Made by a program: the position numbers and the translations under genes. This document shows, piece after piece, positions 56,290 through 64,000 of a DNA stretch of 64,000 nt. The DNA is from Colocasia esculenta (lineage: Eukaryota > Streptophyta > Magnoliopsida > Alismatales > Araceae). Under the pieces are notes generated by a model that saw only the letters and a program-made list of their open reading frames with translations, was not told the origin of the DNA and did no database searches. How positions within the stretch are numbered: position 1 is the first letter of the stretch; every line of letters begins with the position of its first letter. The DNA lies in NCBI GenBank assembly GCA_014218235.1, contig JACBKR010000781.1:835001-899000 (forward strand), given 5' to 3'.

Positions 56290-58348
56290 ACTTCAAGAGT
56301 ATTAAACTTTTACAATTTTTGAAATAAATATATAGTTACTAATATAAAACAATGTTATTGTATTGAAGATGTGAAAATGTTTACAATTTTACTTAGTTTT
56401 ACTTACATATTTTACATCTTCAATATCTTTAGCTTATTTGACACTGTCATTAATTCAATACTGAATGCAGATTCTTGCAAATATTAATGTAGATAGTTTT
56501 AGCTATAGATCATATTTTCTACATTTTTTTTAAGAAACATACGAAAAACAATATTTATGTATAATAAGAGATAGTATGATAAAGTGATTTACATTCGTGT
56601 ATCAAAATATTCTTTGATCAAATTTTTATCATTAATCAATCATCGACCAATTTTATTCTTAAGTTGATTTTGGATATTTGTATTTCGAAGATGAACTTAT
56701 TTTATAGAAATTTATATAAATATTCTGTAAATGAATCACTATCTCCATCTTATAAAAAATGAAATAAACCACTTATTAACAATATAAAAATTGATCTATA
56801 ATATGTTGTATGATGTTTACATTTAAAAGAATAATTTATTTTTGTTACTCGTTCTCGCAATTCTGCCTCACATTGTCAATGACTTGAAAGGCCTTACGAT
56901 CAAATAACATAAGCTAGACACTTTCAACTTTCAGTTGAAGTTTATATCTATCAATTATGAAAATAAAGATATTGCTTAAAGTACAATTTAAATTGTGTGA
57001 AAAAAAGTGATACTTTGTACAACAAATCTGTAAAAAAAAATTAAATTTGTATGATCAAGTCATAATATATTACATATATCAGTAACCTAAATTTAAATTC
57101 TTGGCCCTACAATACCTCCGAATAAAAAAAAAACTAGTTTTCTAAACCTGTAATAGCATTCTAGAAAGCTTCTTCATTGATTGGTTTTCGCAATGATTTG
57201 ATTTTTGCATGTAAACCTTGTTTAAAACATTTTTACAAAAATATCATTCCTACAAATATTTTTGTAACATATTCTTATTGCATTAAATTTTTTTCAAATA
57301 TGTCATCATTATCACCCTCATTAGCCTCTATTCAAGTAACCATGGTTAAGATTAATTAGATACAGGAAATGCCTATATTGCCCTCCATCTCTTGCATCTC
57401 TCTCACCTCTGGCCTCCCTCTCCCTCTCTCTGCATGCGACATTCGACTGTGCATCTCGATAGAGACATCGAGATTGGGAGAAAAGCCTTCCGGCAAAGAT
57501 CGGCCCTGTAGTTGCGGTGGTCCTTGCAAGTAGATTGCAAGCGTCAACATTGGGGCCAGCTCTAACCTTCTTCTCCTTTTGTTTCCGCCACCATTTCTAG
57601 AGCTTCTCGTTGAAGACAAAAGCAGCGAACCATAACCCACTAATTAATGACGTCCTTTGGAAGGGGGTTCTTGGTATGGGAGTCAAGATCTATGTGATCT
57701 TTCACAAGCCTCAACTCTTGATGCATGTCTTCCTCCCTTGTCCCCCTCGTCTCCTTCTCTGGATCCCCGACCTTTGCCCACACGACATTAAGACTCAAAC
57801 ACCACCGTGAGCAGTACCCCTCAGCCCTCAGAGAAAGACTTGCACTGCCTCAGCTTCGGCATGAACATAGTGCCCAATCGGCCAATCGCCATAGTGATTT
57901 TAGGGCGGCGAGTGCTCCGGAAGAGGATGGCGAGGGATTTAGGCCTCACCGTATTCTAACAGGGACCCTTGTTTTACAACGAGCCGCTAAATCCATGTTG
58001 GTGAGCCGCTTGCTGAGGTAGGAGGTGTAAAAGCACGTGATCTATTGGTCTAGGTGGTAGTCGCATGCGATGACCCTATTCGACGACAAATGTTGGGCTT
58101 ACTGGTATAGCTGCAACTAGGCATTGAAGGTAGCCACCATCACATCAAACAAATCCAGCCACTATCACATGACCCAATTGCTGCTTCTTGATGGGTGTTC
58201 TCTTGGCTCTAGTTTGCATTTGAAATCTAAGTTTTCCCTGCATATGTTAGATATGGCTTGCCATGTTTGTGTAATAAATTATCGTGGCAAATGTTTCCAG
58301 TAGTGAGAGACTCCCTTGATGCCATTAAGTGTGCTGTGGTGGTAAAGC
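56290..58348. other. Intergenic DNA, AT-rich then mixed
   Basis: From 56290 to about 57350 the sequence is AT-rich with nothing recognised. From 57360 to 58340 GC content rises. This may be further decayed DNA of the acyltransferase fragment beside it, but I could not recognise further domains. Confidence 0.35.
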
Positions 58349-58582
58349 TCAACCTAGGGGTTGAAGAAGTTCCCTGAAGGAGGTTCCGTCGACCATGGCA
58401 TGGTTGACAGTGAAGCCAATGAAGAGGGAGCCATCAGAGAGCTCCATCAGTCGAGCATTGCCGATAGATGGGAGTGACGTGCCCTCATAACTAATCACGC
58501 TGACAAGGTCGAAGAGGAAATCCTTGATGGCGGCGGGCGTGACCTAGGTTGGGGTGAGCATCGGGCCTCCGATAGGCATCAT
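58349..58582 (-). pseudogene. BAHD acyltransferase fragment
   Basis: The - strand from 58582 reads MMPIGGPMLT, a TAG, then about 64 codons including VSVISYEGTSLP, ELSDGSLFIGFTVNHAMVDGTSF and a stop at 58349. NHAMVDG is the HXXXD catalytic motif of BAHD acyl-CoA transferases, and the preceding context fits the mid-N-terminal part of that family. The full proteins have about 430-460 residues, and neither the N-terminus nor the DFGWG motif is present. This is a dead relic, perhaps carried here by a transposon or left from a lost gene. Confidence 0.65.
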
Positions 58583-59005
58583 GAGGGAGGAAGGGTCAAA
58601 GGAAGGATATTTTGGTCAAACTACAACTATCTAACAGAAATATTAACATCTTTTAAGAATATTCGCCCCCCAGCGGATAAAAGTTAACTACAATGATATA
58701 TTGAAATTTTTTTCATGCATTAAGGATATATATACTAATGTATTTTTCAGGGATGATATTTTTGTAAATCTATTTTTAACAATGATTTACAACCCCCTCC
58801 TAGTCCAACCCCCCCCCCCCCCAAAAAAAAAAATTTCATCTTTCTTATTATGCTCTGTCTCTTCTATCCTTTTCAAAATCATTATACTATTTTTGGATGG
58901 TTAGAACAGCAGAGAGAATTCTCTACAAGATTTTCAGTTCTTATAGATATTTCTGATAATACTTCTAAATTGGCATGAGTAATGATCTTACTTGGTTTTG
59001 CATTG
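58583..59005. other. Intergenic DNA
   Basis: A C-run joined to an A-run lies at about 58809-58833. No gene is recognised. Confidence 0.4.
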
Positions 59006-59780
59006 TGTGGTGGCCAAATCTGGCCACCTAGGCCCATGATGGCCCACTACGGCCCTCGCGTGCCCTATCAGCTGACGTGGCCCCATCCCAACGGGTCACG
59101 TCCCTTCCAAGACGGTGTGAAGATCTCCAAGATACCGCCACCTTGATCGGACGCTGTCAGGCCTCGTGGCGGTATGACCCCGAGCAGGTCATCTGTCCTT
59201 CCGCGACCGAACAACTGCGGAAGGCTTCCGAACAGGGACGGTAACCCTGCTGCGCGGAACAACCCTCAATATCACCGAACATCATGTTCGACCCCCATGT
59301 GGGTCACTTGCTCGGAAGGTGTGTCCAAAGGGTGCCGAGCAGTCTCTCTGGCTTACGGAGCGGTCGTAATCGTCACAGGCCACGTCCTCCATCATCAAGA
59401 GGCACAAACTGCCTGGCAGCCCAACGGGCACCTGAGCGCATAACTCCTCCTGTTATGCGCGCCCATCATGGCGCCTTTTCAGGCACGATCTACCAACGTT
59501 ACGCACGTTGGCCCTGGCACCGACACCTATAAAAATACAGGTACAGTACCATGCAACGGTACGTTCTCTTCCTCACGCGAACACACTCCCATACTCCGAA
59601 ACCCCCTGCCTTACAAGCTCTCCACTGACTTAGGCATCGGAGGGTTTCCCCGGTCTTCACCGGGTCCCCCTGATCCTCTTCTGGTCTTGCAGGTCCTCGT
59701 CCTCACCGGCGATCGTCTTCCCTCTCTCTCTTTAGTGGAGGCCCGTTTGGCTCAGGCCCAAACAAGATTACACCACCACA
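59006..59780 (+). repeat. 5' LTR of the Tat element (775 bp)
   Basis: It starts TGTGGTGG and ends CCACCACA, an 8-bp perfect inverted terminal repeat. A TATAAAAA box at 59528-59535 marks the likely promoter, so transcripts should start near 59560. The primer-binding site follows directly. Confidence 0.78.
59528..59535 (+). promoter_or_regulatory. TATA box in the Tat LTR
   Basis: TATAAAAA stands about 250 bp before the LTR end, a usual place for the U3/R boundary. Confidence 0.6.
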
Positions 59781-59782
59781 TT

Positions 59783-59801
59783 TGGCGCCATCTGTGGGAA
59801 C
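59783..59801 (+). other. Primer-binding site of the Tat element
   Basis: TGGCGCCATCTGTGGGAA begins two bases after the LTR. TGGCGCC-type sites are standard for plant Tat/Ogre elements. Confidence 0.7.
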
Positions 59802-59810
59802 GACACTGCC

Positions 59811-61347
59811 ATGGCTCGAGGACGATCCTCATACCAGAACGTAGGAAGCAGGGCGACGAGGTCCGGCCAGTCGCGAGGGGACTCCCGTCGCCGATCCCCC
59901 CTGGTGACGTCGCCATCGCCCCCGCTGGCGCAAATCACGACGTCCCAGCACCAACGACTGCCGCACCCGCAACTGCCCTCGAAGTAGCAGAGCTTCGGGG
60001 GAAAATGCAGCAGTTGACGGGCGTCTGCCTCGCCCTGCAGGCCCAGTTGGCGGGAGCAGCGGCCCCGGCGGTTTCCCTGCCGCGCGAGCGGCAGGCGGAA
60101 TCGTCGCATCGCCGCTCCCGCTTTCCCCCGGCGCCTTAGGAGCAGCAGGCGGAGTCGCCGCGCCGGTCCCACCGAGCCCCGTCGGAGGAGCGGGCACCAG
60201 AGCGCCGCGGGCGCTCGCCCCGCCGCTCTATCGTCTCCCCCCGTCCGCCACGATCAGTCGTGGGAGGCAACTCCCACGCCTCTGGACGAGGGGGCCCCGC
60301 CAACTCCGAGCAGGAGCTCGCTAGGCGCCTAAGGCGTGTGGTCGACCTCAAACGCCGCATGGACGCGATGGTTCAGCGTGCGGAGGGGAAGGCTCCAGCG
60401 GAGGATGACTTGGATTTCCGCTCCCCATTTAGCAGAGAGATCCTGGAGGCCCAGGTCTCCTCCAAGCTCCCTCTACCCACCATCGCGCCCTATGACGGCA
60501 CAACCGACCCGGTCGACCACATCCACGGCTTCGAGTCGCACATGGTGTTCCACGGAGCATCAGACGCGGCTAAGTGCAGGGCCTTCCCTGCAACGCTCAA
60601 GGAGACCGCCATGGCCTGGTTTGAAACCCTCCCCGCGGGCTCCATCACCTCCTTTCGCCAACTGAAGAAGTCCTTCAGGGACAACTTCCTTGGCGGAAGG
60701 TCGCAGCCGCGAACGGCGGCTTCTCTTCTAGCTGTGCGCCAGAAGAAAGGTGAGGCACTCTGGGACTTCGTCAAGAGGTTCCGAACAGAGGCGCTTCGCA
60801 TCTCGCGCCTGGACGTCCCTCTGGCAACCAGTGCCCTCATCCAGGGCACTCGCGACGGCTTCTTGCAGAGGACCCTCGGCGTCCAGCAGCCCGCCACCCT
60901 TTCCGAACTACTCTCCATCGCACAGCGCCACGCAGCTTGCGAGGAGAGCCTGGCGGCGAGCAGGGCCGAGCAGGGGGAGCAGTCGGACAAGAAGCGGTCT
61001 TCCGACAACGGTTCCGACCGAGATCAGAAGAAGGGACGGCGTAATGGCGATTCTCCGCGCCGTCCGCTCCCCTTCACCAACTACATCCCCCTCACCGTGG
61101 CACCCGAACAGATCCTGGCAGAGATCAGGAATGAAGCATTTGTTCGGTGGCCACAAAGAATGCGCTCCGACCCCCGAAGCGCGATCAAAATAAATATTGT
61201 CGTTTTCATCGCGACCATGGCCACGACACCTCCGAGTGCCGCCAGCTTAAGGACGAAATTGAAGACCTTATCAAGCGCGACTATCTTGGACGGTTCGTGC
61301 GCCGGAACGAAGAGCGCCCCCGACGCCGAGACCGCACTCCCGAGTAG
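59811..61347 (+). pseudogene. Tat gag, broken
   Basis: The likely start, MARGRSSYQN at 59811, runs only 58 codons to a TAG at 59985. The gag reading then continues in another frame (EVAELRGKMQQL), meets a TAG at 60137-60139, and is open again through 61100. The capsid-type domain is clear at about 60455-60960 (PYDGTTDPVDHIHGFE, CRAFPATLKETAMAWF, FRDNFLGG, KKGEALWDFVKRF). A frameshift near 61110-61150 moves the frame to a knuckle-like segment with CRFHRDHGHDTSEC, ending with a TAG at 61345. The intact protein would form the virus-like particle and bind RNA. Confidence 0.85.
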
Positions 61348-61383
61348 CCGATCAACAACGAGCCCAATGGGCAGGAGATCAAC

Positions 61384-63246
61384 GTGATCGCGGGAGGCTT
61401 CGGCGCGGGCGGAGAAAGCACTCGAAGCCGACGCGACTACGCAAGGCGAGTGCATGTCGTAGATAGGCCTTCGGCACCTCGGCTAGCTCCATATCCTGCC
61501 AGTCCTGCACGCGCACAGCCCGAGGAGGCTATAACCTTCTCGGATGAAGATCTTGTAGGGGTTACGACCCCACACACTGATGCATTAGTCATTTCGGCCA
61601 CCATCAACCACTGTAATGTGCGCCGGATTCTGGTAGATAATGGAAGCGCCCCCGATGTCTTGGCTTACGATTGTTTTGTCCTCATGGGCCTGCGAACCGA
61701 TCAACTCACCCCTGTAAACTCGCCACTGTTCGGCTTTTCGGGAGTTTCGGTTCAGCCCATGGGAAGGGTCCGCCTTCCGATCACCTTGGGAACGGCTCCT
61801 AAGGCTGTGACCAAAATTGTTGACTTCCTGGTCATCAACAACATGTCTGGATACAATGCTATCCTAGGCAGAGGTCTGATCGGACGCATCAAAGCAGTAC
61901 CTTCGTCACTCCATCAGAAGATGAAGTTTCCTACTCCGAGCGGAGTGGGCGAAGTGCTCGGGTGTCAGCGCGAGTCTCGCCGTTGCTATGTCCTCTCCTT
62001 AAGAGACAAGCAACCACTCGCTGATACAGCTCCTTCAACCTCCGATCAGCCATCCACCAGCCTTGGGACGCCTGCGGAAGATTTAATCCCCATCCAGGTG
62101 GACGATGACCATGAACACGTCTTGTACATTGGCGCCTTGTTGACAGAGGCCGAGCAGCAGCGCTACACAGCCTTCCTGTTGGCCAATTTGGACGTGTTCG
62201 CCTGGTCTGATGATGAGCTCCCAGGCATCCCCCCAGAGGTCATGGTGCATCGCCTCCGGTTGGATCCCCGGATCCCACCAGTTCAGCAAAGGAGACGACT
62301 TGTGAACCGAGAACGGCAGACCGTGATTCAGGATCACGTGGTCAAAATCCGAACTGTTGGGCTCCTCCGAAAAGCCCAATATCCAAGATGGATCTCCAAC
62401 GTGGTCCTCGTGCGCAAGGCCAACGGCAAATGGCGTGTGTGCGTGGATTACAAAGATCTCAATAAGGCAACGCCCAAGGATAACTTCCCTCTGCCACGCA
62501 TTGATCAGCTGGTGGACGCTACTTCCGGGCACGAGCTTCTCAGCTTCTTGGATGCCTACTCTGGTTACCACCAGATCAGTATGCATCCCCCGGATCAAGA
62601 CGCCACGACATTCGTTACAGACCTAGGCTTATACTGTTTCACCAGAATGCCTTTTGGTCTGAAGAATGCAGGCGCGACTTACCAGCGGCTGGTCAACAAG
62701 ATGTTCGAGCAGCAGATCGGGCACAACATGGAGGTCTATGTTGATGACATGCTGGTCAAGACACTTCCGAGTACTGACCACATTTCCGACCTCCAGGAAA
62801 CTTTCGCAACTCTGCGAAGGTATAATATGAAGCTCAATCCCGCCAAGTGCGCGTTTGGTGTTCGGTCGGGTAAGTTCCTCGGGTTCCTCGTATCAAACAG
62901 AGGAATAGAGGCGAACCCGGAAAAAATCCAAGTCGTGCTTGAGATGAGCAGTCCAAAGACATTGCGCGACGTCCAGCGCCTGACGGGGCGTCTTGCGGCA
63001 CTGAACCGGTTCATGTCCCGAGCAGCAGAAAGAAGTTTTAACTTCTTCAAGTTGCTCAGAGGCCCTAAAAGCTCCTCGAAGCAAGGGGGGCAAGTACGGT
63101 GGACTGATGAGTGCGAGGCTGCCTTCACCGAGCTGAAGGCATATTTGGCAGCCCCTCTTGTTCTCTCAAAGCCTGTGCTCGGAGAACCTTTGTTCGTGTA
63201 CCTTTCGGTCACCGAACACTCCATCAGTGCAGTCTTAATCAGATAA
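61384..63246 (+). pseudogene. Tat pol: protease and reverse transcriptase
   Basis: This 620-codon frame continues the gag knuckle frame after one TAG. The aspartic protease lies at about residues 60-160, with LVDNGSAPDVL (Asp85 as the catalytic residue) and NAILGRGLIGRIKAV. Reverse transcriptase covers about 300-530: WISNVVLVRKANGKWRVC, VDYKDLNKATPKDNFPLP, FLDAYSGYHQI, RMPFGLKNAGATYQRL and the catalytic YVDD at residues 452-455. The start of the RNase H follows (LFVYLSVTEHSISAVL) and is cut by a TAA at 63244-63246, where related elements continue. The domain order is that of Ty3/gypsy polymerases. Confidence 0.92.
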
Positions 63247-64000
63247 GTTGGAGCGGCGCAGCATCCTGTATACTACATCAGCAGGGTCCTCCAAGAAGCT
63301 GAAAGGAGGTACCCCAGAGCAGAAAAACTCGCCCTTGCTCTCGTCACGGCTGCACGGAAGCTCAGGCCCTATTTTCAGGCCCATTCCGTTACAGTTCTAA
63401 CCGATCAGCCGCTGAAATCCATCCTTCAGCGGCCGGAGGCTTCCGGCAGGTTGGTTAAGTGGGCGATAGAGCTTGGTGAGTTCGACATCAGCTTCCGACC
63501 GAGGACGGCATCAAAGCACAGGCGTTAGCAGACTTCATGGCGGAATGTACCCTTCCGGCGAGCAGGATCCACCGTTGGCAGACGAGCCCCCATGGGTGCT
63601 TTATGTTGACGGATCCTCTTGTGTCACCGGAAGCGGGGCAGGTTTGGTCCTCACCTCCCCAGAGGGGTTGGAGTTCCAATATGCCCTCTGTTTTCCGCTT
63701 TCCGCCTCCAACAACGTCGCCGAATACGAAGCTTTACTGTCCGGTATTCGCATGGCTAGGCACCTTGGGGCCATTCGGCTTAGAGTCTTTAGTGACTCCC
63801 AGCTGGTTGCCAGCCAGGTGAGCGGACAGTTCGGAGCAAGGGAACCTCGCATGGCTCAATACCTCCAACAGGTCAAGAGCCAGACAGAGGGCCTCGTATA
63901 CTTCGAAGTCATACATGTTCCACGGGAGCAGAACGCGCGAGCTGATGCACTGGCCAAATTGACATCTTCAGGTGACATCACCCCTTCCCGCTCTGTGTTT
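63247..64000 (+). pseudogene. Tat pol: RNase H and additional RNase H, partial
   Basis: After the stop, the same frame reads AQHPVYYISRVLQEAERRYP and LALALVTAARKLRPYFQAHS, the second half of the Ty3/gypsy RNase H, until a one-base frameshift near 63510. In the new frame (MAECTLP near 63537) comes a second, archaeal-like RNase H: LYVDGSSCVTGSGAGLVL, then SNNVAEYEALLSGIRMA, and FSDSQLVASQVSGQ. This region too shifts frame relative to its neighbours. The second domain identifies the Tat lineage. Integrase is not reached. Confidence 0.82.

Larger units (their letters stand above)
59006..64000 (+). mobile_element. Ty3/gypsy Tat-lineage retrotransposon, truncated by the window edge
   Basis: The order is 5' LTR (59006-59780), primer-binding site, gag, protease, reverse transcriptase, RNase H and a second, additional RNase H, at which the window stops. 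The extra RNase H domain is the mark of the Tat lineage (Ogre/Retand relatives). GC content and codon use are higher than in the flanking AT-rich DNA. Several stops and frameshifts show the copy is not functional. Integrase and the 3' LTR would lie beyond 64000. Confidence 0.9.

Overview
The window is nuclear DNA of a flowering plant, probably a monocot: GC-rich exons sit in AT-rich, repeat-filled intergenic DNA, and the transposons are typical plant lineages. The species cannot be fixed from sequence alone. Only two host genes look intact. One is a five-exon cytokinin dehydrogenase (CKX) on the + strand (22773-25984). The other is a five-exon type-A response regulator on the - strand (47297-48222). 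Both reading frames close exactly when the introns are removed (537 and 149 codons). They face each other across about 21 kb of transposons. One destroys cytokinin and the other belongs to the family of early cytokinin-response feedback regulators, so the window holds a cytokinin-homeostasis pair.

Almost all the rest is mobile DNA, and many insertions can be bounded to the base by target-site duplications (TSDs). From left to right: a 3.77-kb solo LTR (443-4209, TSD TAAAA); a palindromic MITE and a 36-bp tandem repeat (5.1-5.65 kb); a second-family solo LTR (6783-8881); small MULE and hAT elements (9.4-10.8 kb); a 1.96-kb hAT element (13228-15191); a MULE MITE; a LINE-like tail with a perfect 44-bp hairpin; a fold-back element; and a Helitron (18470-18964). 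The CKX promoter carries a hAT MITE (22261-22532) just upstream of the TATA box. After CKX come a long-inverted-repeat element with an AT minisatellite (26.4-27.9 kb) and a decayed copia reverse-transcriptase fragment (28.9-29.6 kb).

At 31.6-37.3 kb lies a SIRE-like copia deletion derivative whose 5' LTR is broken by a non-autonomous CACTA element (35670-37329, TSD AGT). A much larger CACTA element (38198-45932, TSD CTC) carries lightly damaged transposase genes. After the response regulator come a sister copy of the second-family solo LTR (51184-53265, TSD ATTTT), a MITE, a probable Pack-MULE (54307-55654, 9-bp TSD), another MITE, a fragment of a BAHD acyltransferase, and the 5' two-thirds of a Ty3/gypsy Tat-lineage retrotransposon that runs off the right edge.

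I saw no rRNA, tRNA or CRISPR feature and no clearly new molecular system. The most useful observations are the CKX-response-regulator linkage, the promoter MITE, the probable Pack-MULE, the perfect hairpin, and a 23-bp motif shared between a tandem array and the large CACTA element.
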